A DNA stretch of 64,000 nt from Kitasatospora humi (GCF_020907985.1 NZ_JAJJPA010000015.1:87673-151672); one strand, 5' to 3'. Positions 49,875 through 58,610 are shown, counted from the first letter of the stretch. Made by a program: numbers and translations. Notes: generated by a model not told the origin, from the letters alone.

Positions 49875-50504
49875 ATGGGTCGGTCCGAGCAAGCAGCAGC
49901 GCAGCCGCCTGACCCGAGGCTCCCGCCCGGACAGCGCCTGCGACCCGGCTGGCCGGTGCTGCACTACGGCCCGATCCCCCGGTTCAAGCCGCTGACCTGG
50001 GACCTGCAGGTGTTCGGGGCGACCGCCTCCGGCGCCAAGCACAGCTGGAACCACGAGGAGTTCCACCGCCTGCCGCGCACCACCGTGCGCGCCGACTTCC
50101 ACTGCGTGACCCGCTTCTCGATGCTGGACAACGAGTGGAGCGGAGTGGCCGCCGGCACCGTGCTCGACCTGGTGCCACCGGCCCCCGAGGTCACCCATGT
50201 GATGGTCTGGGCCGAGTACGGCTACAGCGCCAACCTGCGGCTGGCCGAGTTCGCCGATCCGCGCACCGTGCTGGCCACCCACCACGACGGCGAGCCGCTC
50301 ACCGCCGAGCACGGCTTCCCGGTCCGGCTGATCGTCCCCGGGCTCTACGCCTGGAAGGGCCCCAAGTGGGTGCGGGCCGTGGAGTACATGACGGCCGACC
50401 GGCGCGGCTTCTGGGAGGAGCGCGGCTACCACAACCTGGCCGACCCCTGGCGCGAGCAGCGCTACTCCCACCAGGAGGAGCCGGGCGACGGCCCGCTCAG
50501 CTGA
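49875..50504 (+). CDS. Sulfite-oxidase-like molybdopterin protein
   Basis: A protein of 209 residues consisting only of the oxidoreductase molybdopterin-binding (SUOX/MsrP-fold) domain. The Mo-coordinating cysteine is probably C77 in RADFHCVTRFS, the match to the canonical sulfite oxidase site. There is no haem or dimerisation domain, as in the short bacterial versions. No Tat signal is visible, so it should act in the cytoplasm. Its substrate and electron acceptor are unknown. An in-frame GTG at 49848 would add nine residues. Confidence 0.85.
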   Translation: MGRSEQAAAQPPDPRLPPGQRLRPGWPVLHYGPIPRFKPLTWDLQVFGATASGAKHSWNHEEFHRLPRTTVRADFHCVTRFSMLDNEWSGVAAGTVLDLVPPAPEVTHVMVWAEYGYSANLRLAEFADPRTVLATHHDGEPLTAEHGFPVRLIVPGLYAWKGPKWVRAVEYMTADRRGFWEERGYHNLADPWREQRYSHQEEPGDGPLS

Positions 50505-50519
50505 GCCCGCGGGCCGTGG

Positions 50520-52559
50520 TCAGAAGGTGATGGTCACCGTGCTGCCCCTGGGCGTCATGCTGCCGGCCACCGGGGACTGCGAGGAGACGCTGCTCAGCCC
50601 GAAGAAGTTCAGCCCGCTGGTCCTCACCTTGAACCCGGCGGCGGTCAGCGCCTTGGTGGCGTCCGACTCGTTCATCCCGGTCACACTGGGCACGGCCACC
50701 GGCTGCGGGCCCTTGGACAGCGTCAGTGTCACCGTGGTGCCGGGTGAGGCGGTGCCCGTGACGTCCTGGGAGGCGACGGTTCCGGCGGGCGCGGTGTCCG
50801 AGTACGCCTGGTCGGCGGCGAGCGCCACCTTGAAGCCCGCCCCGGTGAGCAGCGACTGCGCCTGGTCCACCGGCTTCCCGGTGGCGTCCGGCACCGGCAC
50901 CGGCGCGGCGCCCTTGCTGACCAGCAGCGAGACCGGCGCGTTCACCGGGAGCTGCTGCCCGGCCGCCGGCGTGGTGGAGATCACCGAGCCCTGCGGCACG
51001 GTCGGGCTGTAGTCCTCGGTGGTGCTGCCCGGAGTGAGCCGGGCCTGGGTGAGGGCCTGCTTGGCCTGGTCGAGCGGCTTGCCGGTGACGTCCGGCACGG
51101 ATATCCGCTCCGGACCCTTGGAGATCACGACCTTGACCGCGTCGCTCTTGCGGACCTTCTGGCCCACCCCGGGATCGCTGCTGATCGCCTGCCCGGCCGG
51201 CACCGTCTCGCTGAAGGCCTGGCTGAAGCTGCCCCGCAGGCCGGCCCCGTTCAGGGTGGCGGCGGCCTGCGCCTGGGTCTGGCCGAGCACGCTCGGCACC
51301 ACCGCGTAGACCGCGCCGGAGAGCAGGTAGCTGAGGACCGCGACCACCGCGAGCACGGCGGCCAGCACCCCGCCCCACAGCATCGAACGCCGGGAGCGCG
51401 GCGAGACCGGCTTGCGGGCCGGCGGCGGCTCGTCGTACGGCCGCTTCGGCAGCAGCGGGGGCGGCCCCTGCCGCTGCGGGGTGAGCACGGCGGTGTGCTC
51501 GGTGGCCGGCCGGGACGGGGGCACCACCGGCCGGAGGCCGGGAGAGGGGAGCACCGAGGTGGCCTCGGTGACGGGCTGCACCGGGGCTTCCCCCGGTCCG
51601 AGGCCCGGAGCGGGCAGCACCGAGGTGGCCTCGGTCGCGGCGAACCGCGGGGCCGGCCGGGTGGAGGCCGGCGGCTCGGCGTCCAGCTGCGCCGGCGTCA
51701 GCCCCCGGCGCAGCCGCTGCAGCGAGGCCAGCAGCTCGACCGCGTCCCACGGCCGGGCGTCCCGGTTCCGTGCGGTGGCGGCGGCCACTATGGCGTCCAG
51801 CTCCGACGGCAGGCCGGGCACCGCCCGGGACGGCGGCGGCACGTCCTCCTCCAGGTGACGGTAGATCACCTGCATCGGATTCTCGCCGACGTACGGCTTG
51901 CCGCCCGTCAGCAGCTCGTAGAGCATGATCCCGGCCGCGTAGACGTCCACCCGCTGGTCGGTCGGGCCGGTCGGCTGGATCTGCTCCGGCGCCAGGTAGG
52001 AGACCGTGCCCATGATGAGGCCGGGGGTGGTGGCGTTGGCTGCCGAAGCCTCCGACTGGGTGGTCACCCGGACCAGGCCGAAGTCGGCCACCTTCACCAG
52101 GCCGCCGTCGGTGATCAGCACGTTCTCCGGCTTGACGTCCCGGTGCACCAGGTGCGCCCGGTGCGCGGCGCCCAGCGCCGCCAGCACCGGCTCCATCACG
52201 TCCAGCGCCGCCCGCACCGAGAAGGCGCCCCGGTCGGCCAGCACCTGGCGCAGCGTGCGGCCCGGCACGTACTCCATGGCCAGGAACGCGGTGCCGCCGT
52301 CCGCGCTCTGGTCGAAGACGTTGACCACATTGGGGTGCGAGAGCCTGGCCACCGCCTTGGCCTCGCGGATGAACCGCTCGGCGAACGCCGGATCCCCCAC
52401 GAACTGGGGGTGCATCACCTTCAGCGCCACCACCCGGTCCAGCCGGGTGTCGGTGCCCCGGTAGACCGTGGCCATGCCGCCCACCGCGATGCGCTCCTCG
52501 ACCCGGTACCGGCCGTCGAGGAGCGATCCGATCAAGGCGTCGTTCAGCGTCATGTCCAC
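50520..52559 (-). CDS. PknB-like Ser/Thr protein kinase with four PASTA repeats
   Basis: A 679-residue transmembrane kinase. The kinase domain (about 18-280) has GGMATVYRG, the ATP Lys K47, HRDVKPEN with D141, and DFG with D159. A Pro-rich juxtamembrane region (about 290-390) carries Thr-rich repeats (ATEATSVLP, VTEATSVLP, ATEHTAVLT) likely to be autophosphorylated. One membrane helix (about 395-420) is followed by four PASTA domains (about 425-679) that bind muropeptides or lipid II outside the cell. It belongs to the PknB/PknL wall-sensing group. An Rv2175c-like protein, the usual neighbour and substrate of PknL in mycobacteria, is encoded 4 kb away. Confidence 0.95.
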   Translation of the reverse strand: MDMTLNDALIGSLLDGRYRVEERIAVGGMATVYRGTDTRLDRVVALKVMHPQFVGDPAFAERFIREAKAVARLSHPNVVNVFDQSADGGTAFLAMEYVPGRTLRQVLADRGAFSVRAALDVMEPVLAALGAAHRAHLVHRDVKPENVLITDGGLVKVADFGLVRVTTQSEASAANATTPGLIMGTVSYLAPEQIQPTGPTDQRVDVYAAGIMLYELLTGGKPYVGENPMQVIYRHLEEDVPPPSRAVPGLPSELDAIVAAATARNRDARPWDAVELLASLQRLRRGLTPAQLDAEPPASTRPAPRFAATEATSVLPAPGLGPGEAPVQPVTEATSVLPSPGLRPVVPPSRPATEHTAVLTPQRQGPPPLLPKRPYDEPPPARKPVSPRSRRSMLWGGVLAAVLAVVAVLSYLLSGAVYAVVPSVLGQTQAQAAATLNGAGLRGSFSQAFSETVPAGQAISSDPGVGQKVRKSDAVKVVISKGPERISVPDVTGKPLDQAKQALTQARLTPGSTTEDYSPTVPQGSVISTTPAAGQQLPVNAPVSLLVSKGAAPVPVPDATGKPVDQAQSLLTGAGFKVALAADQAYSDTAPAGTVASQDVTGTASPGTTVTLTLSKGPQPVAVPSVTGMNESDATKALTAAGFKVRTSGLNFFGLSSVSSQSPVAGSMTPRGSTVTITF

Positions 52560-52626
52560 CCGAGGAGTCTAGGGGCGGCCAGGGCACGGTTGGGTGACCC
52601 TGACGTCATGGTTCGGTACGGCCGTG

Positions 52627-52709
52627 CCCGGGGGCCGCCCCCGACCCGTCGTCAGAACGCCTGCCGCTCCCGGGGCCACCCCCGACCCGTCGTCAGAACG
52701 CAGGCCGCT
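52627..52709 (-). repeat. Tandem duplication of the thiG 3' end
   Basis: A 42-base unit (52627-52668) is followed directly by a 41-base near-copy (52669-52709) that contains the last codons and stop of thiG. They share CCCCGACCCGTCGTCAGAACGC with few differences around it. The outer copy lies in noncoding DNA between thiG and the kinase gene. Confidence 0.9.
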
Positions 52710-53490
52710 CCCGGTGGTCCAGGTCGGCGCGCCCGGCCATCGCCGAGGAGGCCTCGGCGTGGAACCGGCGCGGGATCCGCCCGGCCCGGTGGGCGAGCCG
52801 GCCGGCCTCGACCGCCCGGCGCATCCCCTCCGCCATCAGCACCGGCTGCTGCGCCCGGGTGACGGCCGACGCCAGCATCACCGCCGAGCAGCCCAGCTCC
52901 ATCGCCAGTGCCACGTCGGAGGCGGTGCCTGCACCGGCGTCCAGGATCACCGGCACCGCGGCGCTCTCCACGATCAGCTGGAAGTTGTGCGGGTTGCGGA
53001 TCCCCAGGCCGGAACCGATCGGCGAGCCCAGCGGCATGATCGCCGCACAGCCCACGTCCTCCAGCTTGCGGGCCAGCACCGGGTCGTCGTTGGTGTACGG
53101 CAGCACCGTGAAGCCGTCGTCCACCAGGGTCTCGGCGGCGTCCAGCAGCTCGATCGGGTCGGGCAGCAGGGTCCGTTCGTCGGCGATGACCTCCAGCTTC
53201 ACCCAGTCGGTGCCGAGCGCCTCGCGGGCCAGCCGGGCGGTCAGCACCGCCTCGCCGGCGGTGAAGCAGCCGGCCGTGTTGGGCAGCACCCGGATGCCGT
53301 TGCGGACCAGCACGTCCAGCACCGAGCCCTGGGTGCCGGGGTCCACCCGGCGCATCGCCACCGTGGTCAGCTCGGTGCCGGAGACGATCAGGGCCTGCTC
53401 CAGCACCTCCAGGCTGGGCGCGCCGCCGGTGCCCATGATCAGCCGGGAGCTGAAGGTGGTGTCGCCGATCACCAGAGGATCGTCGGCCAT
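52693..53490 (-). CDS. thiG: Thiazole synthase
   Basis: A 265-residue ThiG. It condenses deoxyxylulose-5-phosphate, dehydroglycine and ThiS-borne sulfur to the thiazole of thiamine. The TIM-barrel signatures are LIMGTGGAPSLEVLEQAL, the Schiff-base Lys in WVKLEVIADERTLLPDP, MPLGSPIGSGLGIRNP and the phosphate-binding DAGAGTASDVALAMELG. It is last in the thiO-thiS-thiG operon, six bases after thiS. Its final codons lie within a tandem duplication. Confidence 0.96.
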   Translation of the reverse strand: MADDPLVIGDTTFSSRLIMGTGGAPSLEVLEQALIVSGTELTTVAMRRVDPGTQGSVLDVLVRNGIRVLPNTAGCFTAGEAVLTARLAREALGTDWVKLEVIADERTLLPDPIELLDAAETLVDDGFTVLPYTNDDPVLARKLEDVGCAAIMPLGSPIGSGLGIRNPHNFQLIVESAAVPVILDAGAGTASDVALAMELGCSAVMLASAVTRAQQPVLMAEGMRRAVEAGRLAHRAGRIPRRFHAEASSAMAGRADLDHRERPAF

Positions 53491-53496
53491 GGCTGG

Positions 53497-53706
53497 TCAG
53501 CCTCCCTGCACGGCGGTGAGGATCTCCACCCGGTCCCCGGCGGCCAGCCGGGTGCCGGGCCAGGCGCCGCGCGGCACCACCGTCTCGTTGACGGCGGCGG
53601 CCACCCCGGTGGGGGCCTTGCTCAGCTCGGCGACCAGTTCGGCGAGGGTCGCGCGGTCGCGGACCTCGCGCGGCTCGCCGTTGACGGTCAGGGGGATCTG
53701 GTTCAT
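53497..53706 (-). CDS. thiS: Sulfur carrier protein ThiS
   Basis: A 69-residue ubiquitin-like protein that carries sulfur as a C-terminal thiocarboxylate for ThiG. The essential C-terminal Gly-Gly is present (LTAVQGG) and the beta-grasp pattern (IPLTVNGEPREV...GDRVEILTAV) is clear. The ATG overlaps the thiO stop by four bases (ATGA), so translation is coupled to thiO. No ThiF-type adenylating enzyme lies in this window. Confidence 0.95.
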   Translation of the reverse strand: MNQIPLTVNGEPREVRDRATLAELVAELSKAPTGVAAAVNETVVPRGAWPGTRLAAGDRVEILTAVQGG

Positions 53707-54863
53707 GCGTGGCTCCTGGCGAAGCGGCTGGGGGAGAAGGGGGCGGCGAGGGCCGGGACGGTACCGGTGGCCAGGTACTCGGCGAGCAGGTCGGCGGTCA
53801 CCGGGGCGAGCAGCACGCCGTTGCGGTAGTGGCCGGTGGCGGCCACCAGGCCGGGCAGCGCGGTCGGGCCGAGCAGCGGTGCGTTGTCCGGCGAGCCGGG
53901 GCGCAGGCCGGCGCTGCTCTCCACCAGGGGCAGCTCGGTGATCCCGGGGACCAGCTCGTGGGCGTCGCGCAGCAGCTCGTAGACGCCGCCGGCGGTCACC
54001 GTGGTGTCGTAGCCCTGCTCCTCGACGGTGGCGCCGATCACCAGTTCGCCGTCGGCCCGCGGCACCAGGTACAGGTGGCCGCCGCGGACCACGGCCCGCA
54101 CGTTGCGGGACAGGAACGGCTGGTAGGCGGGCGGGATCCGCAGCCGCAGGATCTGGCCCTTGACCGGGCGGACGGCGGGCAGCACGCCGTCGGTCAGGCC
54201 GGGCAGCAGGTGGCTGCGCGAGCCGGCCGCCAGCACGACCTGCTCGCCGGTCACCCGCTCGCCGGTGCTCAGCCGGGCGCCGCGGGCCCGGTCGTCGTCG
54301 ACCAGCAGCTCCACCGCCCCGGCCCGGTGCACGGTGACGCCGGCCAGCTCACCGGCGCGCAGCAGCGCGGTCGACAGGCGCCGACCGTCCACCTGGTGGT
54401 CGTCGGCCACGTGCAGGCCGCCGCGCACCCCGGGGGCCAGCATCGGTTCGAGCTTGCGGGCCTCCCGGCCGGTCAGCCAGCGCGAGTCCAGGCCGAGCCG
54501 CTGGTGGAAGGCGTGCAGCTCGCTCAGCTCGGCCTTGTCGTCGGCGTCCAGCGCGACCGCCAGGGTGCCGGTGGCGCGGTAGCCGGTGTCCAGGCCGGTG
54601 GCGGCGGTGAGCTCCGCGCAGAAGTCCGCGTAGCGGGCGTTGGAGGCGATCCCGAGGTGCAGCAGCGGCTCCTCGCCGTACTGCAGCTCGGTGACCGGCG
54701 CCAGCATGCCGGCCGCGACCCGGGCCGCGCCGCCGCCGGGGGCCGGATCGACCACGGTGACCGACAGGCCGCGCCGGCGTGCCCGCCAGGCGACGGCGAG
54801 GCCTATGACGCCGCCGCCGATCACCAGGACGTCGGCACGCGCACCGTCGTGGAAGCGCGACAA
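53703..54863 (-). CDS. thiO: Glycine oxidase
   Basis: A 386-residue FAD-dependent amine oxidase that converts glycine to the dehydroglycine needed by ThiG. The N-terminal dinucleotide fold is ADVLVIGGGVIGLAVAWRARRRG, and the C-terminus carries the FAD-contacting SSAGLRPGSPDNAPLLGPT and ATGHYRNGVLLAPVTADLLAEYL. I choose a TTG at 54863, 11 bases after GGGAG. No ATG or GTG is available in frame at a sensible place, and the open frame extending further upstream crosses the riboswitch and is not coding. It is first in the operon, directly under the TPP riboswitch. Confidence 0.9.
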   Translation of the reverse strand: MSRFHDGARADVLVIGGGVIGLAVAWRARRRGLSVTVVDPAPGGGAARVAAGMLAPVTELQYGEEPLLHLGIASNARYADFCAELTAATGLDTGYRATGTLAVALDADDKAELSELHAFHQRLGLDSRWLTGREARKLEPMLAPGVRGGLHVADDHQVDGRRLSTALLRAGELAGVTVHRAGAVELLVDDDRARGARLSTGERVTGEQVVLAAGSRSHLLPGLTDGVLPAVRPVKGQILRLRIPPAYQPFLSRNVRAVVRGGHLYLVPRADGELVIGATVEEQGYDTTVTAGGVYELLRDAHELVPGITELPLVESSAGLRPGSPDNAPLLGPTALPGLVAATGHYRNGVLLAPVTADLLAEYLATGTVPALAAPFSPSRFARSHA

Positions 54864-54871
54864 GAGGACCG

Positions 54872-54968
54872 GTTCTCCCTTCGCCGGAATGACCCGGATC
54901 AGGTTCGGACGGTCGCAGGCCGCCGCAGCCCGCCTCTCAGCCCGGTGCGCCGGGCTCCCGTGAGGATG
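54872..54968 (-). ncRNA. TPP riboswitch (THI element)
   Basis: Read on the minus strand, the leader of thiO contains all THI-box landmarks: TCACGGGAGCCCGG, GCACCGGGCTGAGAGG, GACCGTCCGAACCTGATC and GGGTCATTCCGGCGAAGGGAG. It binds thiamine pyrophosphate and should shut off thiO-thiS-thiG when thiamine is sufficient. The final GAAGGGAG includes the thiO ribosome site, which points to control of translation initiation. Confidence 0.95.
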
Positions 54969-55064
54969 CCCCCACCATAACGCCGGCCCCGTGATGCTTG
55001 GGAGTCGCCGGGCTGAAGACCGTCCGTGGGCCGGCGCCCGCCCGCTCGCTACAGTGGCCCGGTG

Positions 55065-56249
55065 ATGACGGATGAGCGGGTGGTGATCGTCGGCGCCGGC
55101 ATGGCGGGGGCGCAGTGCGCGGTCGCGCTGCGGGAGGGCGGCTGGCGCGGGCCGGTCAGCCTGGTCGGCGCGGAGCCGCACCGGCCCTACGACCGCCCGC
55201 CGCTCTCCAAGGACGTGCTGCTCGGCCAGGCCGACTCCACCGCCTTCGACCTGGACTGGGACCGGCTCGGCGTGGAACTGCTGCTCGGCCGCACGGCCAC
55301 CGGCCTGGCCCGCGGCCGGCTGGACACCGACGCCGGACCGGTCGGCTACGACCACCTGGTGATCGCCGCCGGCGCCCGGGCCGCGTCGCTGCCCGGCGCG
55401 GCCGACGCCCACCTGCTGCGCACCGTCGACGATTCGCTGGCACTGCGTGAGGTGCTGCGGCCCGGGACCAGGCTGGTGCTGATCGGCGCCGGCTGGATCG
55501 GCGCCGAGACCGCCACCGCGGCCCGCAAGCTCGGCTGCGAGGTGACCGTGCTGGAGGCCGCCGCCGCGCCGCTGCCCGGCGCGCTGCCCGCCGAACTGGC
55601 CGAGCCGATGCTGGGCTGGTACCGGGAGGCCGGCGTCGAGCTGCGGCTCGGCGCGGCGGTGGCCGCCGTCGAACCGGGCGCGGTGCGGCTCGCCGACGGC
55701 ACCGAGCTCGCCGCCGACCAGGTGGTGGTGGGCATCGGCGCCCGCCCCGACACCGCCTGGCTGGCCGGCAGCGGCATCGCGCTGGACGCGGCCGGCGCGG
55801 TGCTCGCCGACGACCGGCTGCGCACCTCGCTGCCGGGCGTCTGGGCGGCCGGCGACTGCGCGAGCTACCCGTCGGCCCGCTTCGGCGAGCGGATCACCGT
55901 GCAGCACTGGGACCACGCGCTGCACTCCGGACGGGCCGTGGCCGCTGGGCTGCTCGGCGGCGACGCGCCCTACGACCCGGTGCCGTACTTCTGGTCCGAG
56001 CAGTTCGGGCGGATGGTGCAGTACGCCGGCCGGCACGCGGCGGGCGACCGGCTGCTCTGGCGCGGTTCGCCCACCGGGGCGTCCTGGAGCGCGCTGTGGC
56101 TGCGCGACGGGGTGCCGACCGCGGTGCTGGCGGTGGACCGGCCGCGCGACCTGGCGCAGGGACGGCGGCTGATCGAGCAGGCCCGGGCGGTCGAGCCCGC
56201 GCGGGCGGCCGACCCCGAGGTGCCGTTGAAGGCCGCGATCGCCGCCTGA
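55065..56249 (+). CDS. FAD-dependent NAD(P)H oxidoreductase (ferredoxin-reductase type)
   Basis: A 394-residue flavoprotein of the rubredoxin/ferredoxin reductase family. It has an N-terminal FAD fold (VVIVGAGMAGAQCAVALREGG), the PYDRPPLSKDVLLG patch, a second NAD-binding fold (LVLIGAGWIGAETATAARKLG), the FAD-closing segment SLPGVWAAGDCASYPSARFGE, and a C-terminal reductase dimerisation domain (about 320-394: PYFWSEQFGRMVQYAG). No active-site disulfide is present, so it passes electrons to a ferredoxin or oxygenase partner not encoded here. A TACAGT hexamer six bases before the GTG-ATG pair suggests a leaderless message. Confidence 0.88.
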   Translation: MTDERVVIVGAGMAGAQCAVALREGGWRGPVSLVGAEPHRPYDRPPLSKDVLLGQADSTAFDLDWDRLGVELLLGRTATGLARGRLDTDAGPVGYDHLVIAAGARAASLPGAADAHLLRTVDDSLALREVLRPGTRLVLIGAGWIGAETATAARKLGCEVTVLEAAAAPLPGALPAELAEPMLGWYREAGVELRLGAAVAAVEPGAVRLADGTELAADQVVVGIGARPDTAWLAGSGIALDAAGAVLADDRLRTSLPGVWAAGDCASYPSARFGERITVQHWDHALHSGRAVAAGLLGGDAPYDPVPYFWSEQFGRMVQYAGRHAAGDRLLWRGSPTGASWSALWLRDGVPTAVLAVDRPRDLAQGRRLIEQARAVEPARAADPEVPLKAAIAA

Positions 56250-56297
56250 CGCGCGGGGTTGGTGCGAGCGCGGCCCCGGAGGTGGCAGGCTGGTGCC

Positions 56298-56663
56298 GTG
56301 AGTAGTGAGACGGAAACCATTGAGCGACTTGTTCCGGAGTGGCTCCACCTGCCCGACATCTCCGAGCGCTGGGGCGTGCCGGTCACCGAAGTCCGCCAGC
56401 TGGTCAAGGACCACAAGCTGATCGCGGTCCGCCGCGGGCCCAACAACGCGTTGCAGGTGCCGGCCGCCTTCATCGAGGAGGACGGCCTGGTCAAGCACCT
56501 GACCGGCACCCTGACGGTGCTGCGCGACGGCCGGTTCAGCGACGAGGAGATCCTCGAGTGGCTCTTCACCGAGGATCCTTCGCTGCCAGGCAGCCCGATC
56601 CAGGCGCTGCGGGAGAACCGCGGCACCGAGGTGAAGCGCCGGGCCCAGGCGCTGTCGCTGTGA
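56298..56663 (+). CDS. Rv2175c-like winged-helix DNA-binding protein
   Basis: A 121-residue protein of the Rv2175c family. The N-terminal helix-turn-helix is WLHLPDISERWGVPVTEVRQLVKDHKLIAVRRG, and the C-terminal part (about 65-121: HLTGTLTVLRDGRFSDEEILEWLFTED) completes the fold. In mycobacteria Rv2175c is phosphorylated by the neighbouring kinase PknL, which abolishes DNA binding. A PASTA kinase is encoded 4 kb upstream here. Thr/Ser residues in the N-terminal tail (SSETETIE) are possible phosphosites. The GTG lacks a ribosome site. It overlaps thiE by four bases (GTGA). Confidence 0.87.
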   Translation: MSSETETIERLVPEWLHLPDISERWGVPVTEVRQLVKDHKLIAVRRGPNNALQVPAAFIEEDGLVKHLTGTLTVLRDGRFSDEEILEWLFTEDPSLPGSPIQALRENRGTEVKRRAQALSL

Positions 56664-57316
56664 CGGCCGCCGCCGGGTACCGCGCCGAGCTGAACGACGC
56701 GCGGCTCTACCTGTGCACCGACGCCCGGCGCCGGCAGGGCGACCTGGCCGAGTTCCTGGACGCGGCGCTGGCGGGCGGCGTGGACATCGTGCAGCTGCGG
56801 GACAAGGAGCTGGAGGCCCGCCAGGAGCTGGCCGCACTGGAGGTGTTCGCGGACGCCGCGGCCCGCCACGGCAAGCTGCTCGCGGTCAACGACCGGGCCG
56901 ATGTGGCGCACGCCGCCGGCTCCCAGGTGCTGCACCTGGGGCAGGACGACCTGCCGGTGCCGGCCGCCCGGGCGATCGTCGGCGAGGAGATGCTGATCGG
57001 CCGGTCCTGCCACGCCGAGTCGGAGGTGGCCGCCGCGATCGCCGAGCCGGGAGTGGACTACTTCTGCACCGGCCCGGTCTGGCCGACCCCGACCAAGCCG
57101 GGCCGGCCGGCCCCCGGGCTGGGTCTGGTCGAGTACGCGGCCCGGCAGCGGACCGACCGCCCGTGGTTCGCGATCGGCGGGATCGACCTGGGCAACCTGG
57201 ACCAGGTGCTGGCCGCCGGGGCCCGGCGGGTGGTGGTGGTCCGCGCGATCACGGCCGCCGACGACCCCGGGGCCGCGGCCGCGGAGCTGGCCCGGCGGCT
57301 GCGCGCGGCAGGCTGA
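56660..57316 (+). CDS. thiE: Thiamine-phosphate synthase
   Basis: A 218-residue TIM-barrel enzyme joining thiazole phosphate and hydroxymethylpyrimidine pyrophosphate into thiamine phosphate. Visible motifs are DIVQLRDKELEAR (pyrimidine pyrophosphate/Mg binding), VNDRADVAHAAGSQVLHLGQDDLP, GRSCHAESEV, DYFCTGPVWPTPTKPGR and the glycine-rich phosphate site AIGGIDLGN. It begins with a GTG inside the stop codon of the Rv2175c-like gene and is translationally coupled to it. It therefore appears outside the TPP riboswitch operon, which is on the other strand. Confidence 0.93.
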   Translation: MTAAAGYRAELNDARLYLCTDARRRQGDLAEFLDAALAGGVDIVQLRDKELEARQELAALEVFADAAARHGKLLAVNDRADVAHAAGSQVLHLGQDDLPVPAARAIVGEEMLIGRSCHAESEVAAAIAEPGVDYFCTGPVWPTPTKPGRPAPGLGLVEYAARQRTDRPWFAIGGIDLGNLDQVLAAGARRVVVVRAITAADDPGAAAAELARRLRAAG

Positions 57317-57336
57317 GGTTCTGACGTTCCTCCGGA

Positions 57337-57370
57337 TCGGCGGGCCGCCGACGCAAGTTGACGGCCCGCC
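57337..57370. terminator. Terminator between thiE and polyprenyl synthase
   Basis: CGGCGGGCCG (57337-57346) pairs with CGGCCCGCCG (57361-57370) over a 14-base loop between two convergent genes. Confidence 0.65.
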
Positions 57371-57394
57371 GGCCGTTCCCCGGAAGGCGGCTGG

Positions 57395-58501
57395 TCAGTA
57401 GCGCCGCACGGTGGCGGCCTCGGCCAGCGCCCGCAGCGCCGCCCGGGCCGTTTCGTCCGCCAGCGGGGCCGCCTCCAGCGCGGCCAGCGACTCGGCCATC
57501 AGCCGCTCGATCCGCTGCTCCACCTGCTCGGCGGCGCCGCTGCGCGCCACCAGGGCGCTCAGCTCGGCGATCTCCTCGCCGGTCAGCCCGGGAGCGCCGA
57601 GCCGGCTGTCCAGCTCCTTGGCGTCCACCTGGTCCAGACCGCGCAGCGCCAGCGCCACCAGCAGGGTGCGCTTGCCCTCGCGCAGGTCGTCACCGGCGGG
57701 CTTGCCGGTGACCGCCGGGTCGCCGAAGACGCCCAGCAGGTCGTCCCGCAGCTGGAACGCCTCGCCCAGCGGCAGGCCGAACGCGCCGTAGGCGGCCACC
57801 AGTTCGTCGGACGCGCCGGCCAGCCGGGCGCCCACCTGCAGCGGCCGCTCGATGGTGTACTTCGCCGACTTGTAGTGCAGCACGGTCTGCGCCCGGGTGA
57901 GCGCCAGCTCGTCCATGGAGTCGCCGGCCACCGGCTCCAGCACGTCCAGGTACTGGCCGGCCATCACCTCGGTGCGCATCAGGTCGAAGACCGGCTTGGC
58001 GGCCAGCACCGCCGCCGGCTCCAGGCCGCAGCGCACGAACAGCTCGTCGCACCAGATCAGCAGCAGGTCGCCGAGCAGCACCGCGGCGCCGGCCCCGTAC
58101 TGCTCGCGGTCGCCGCGCCAGCCGCTGGCGCGGTGCCGGGCCTCGAACCGGCGGTGCATCGAGGGCAGGCCGCGGCGGGTGTCGCTGCGGTCCATCAGGT
58201 CGTCGTGCACCAGGGCGCTGGCCTGCAGCAGCTCCAGGGCCGCGGCGGCCCCGGTGATCCCCTCGCTGTCCGCCGCGCCGCCCGCCCCCCGCCAGCCCCA
58301 GTAGCAGAAGGCCGGCCGCAGCCGCTTGCCGCCGTCCAGCAGGAAGTCGCGCAGCGCCTCGGCGACCGGCAGCAGGTCCGGGGATATCGAGCTCAGCAGC
58401 GAGTGCTGCTCGGCCATGAAGCGGGCGAGCGCGTGGTTCACCCGGTCGCGGACCGCCTCCAGGTCGAGCGGCAGCACGGGGGCGGGGCTGGGCGAGGTCA
58501 C
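57395..58501 (-). CDS. Polyprenyl diphosphate synthase
   Basis: A 368-residue trans-prenyltransferase. The first Asp-rich motif is VHDDLMDRSDTRRG and the second is FQLRDDLLGVFGDP, both intact, so it should be active. These enzymes add isopentenyl units to allylic diphosphates to make geranylgeranyl or longer chains for menaquinone, carotenoids or lipid carriers. The residue context before the first motif (LLQASALVHDDLMD) suggests a medium-to-long product, but chain length is not certain. A CrtI-like desaturase is encoded 2 kb away. It is divergent from metF. Confidence 0.92.
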   Translation of the reverse strand: MTSPSPAPVLPLDLEAVRDRVNHALARFMAEQHSLLSSISPDLLPVAEALRDFLLDGGKRLRPAFCYWGWRGAGGAADSEGITGAAAALELLQASALVHDDLMDRSDTRRGLPSMHRRFEARHRASGWRGDREQYGAGAAVLLGDLLLIWCDELFVRCGLEPAAVLAAKPVFDLMRTEVMAGQYLDVLEPVAGDSMDELALTRAQTVLHYKSAKYTIERPLQVGARLAGASDELVAAYGAFGLPLGEAFQLRDDLLGVFGDPAVTGKPAGDDLREGKRTLLVALALRGLDQVDAKELDSRLGAPGLTGEEIAELSALVARSGAAEQVEQRIERLMAESLAALEAAPLADETARAALRALAEAATVRRY

Positions 58502-58610
58502 GGGGCGCTCCGGGAGTGAATGGGGATCCTCAAAAGACTAGCCGAAGCCGGGTTCGGGACATTCGGTCTCAATTGCTGGACCGGGTTTGTTTGCCGTGCA
58601 CTCGCGGCGG

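Noticed and set aside
53703..56837. A very long open frame on the minus strand continuing upstream of thiO
   Set aside because: Only the part from 54863 downward shows ThiO features. The upstream part crosses the TPP riboswitch and lies antisense to the FAD reductase and Rv2175c-like genes, with Arg/Pro/Gly-rich shadow composition.
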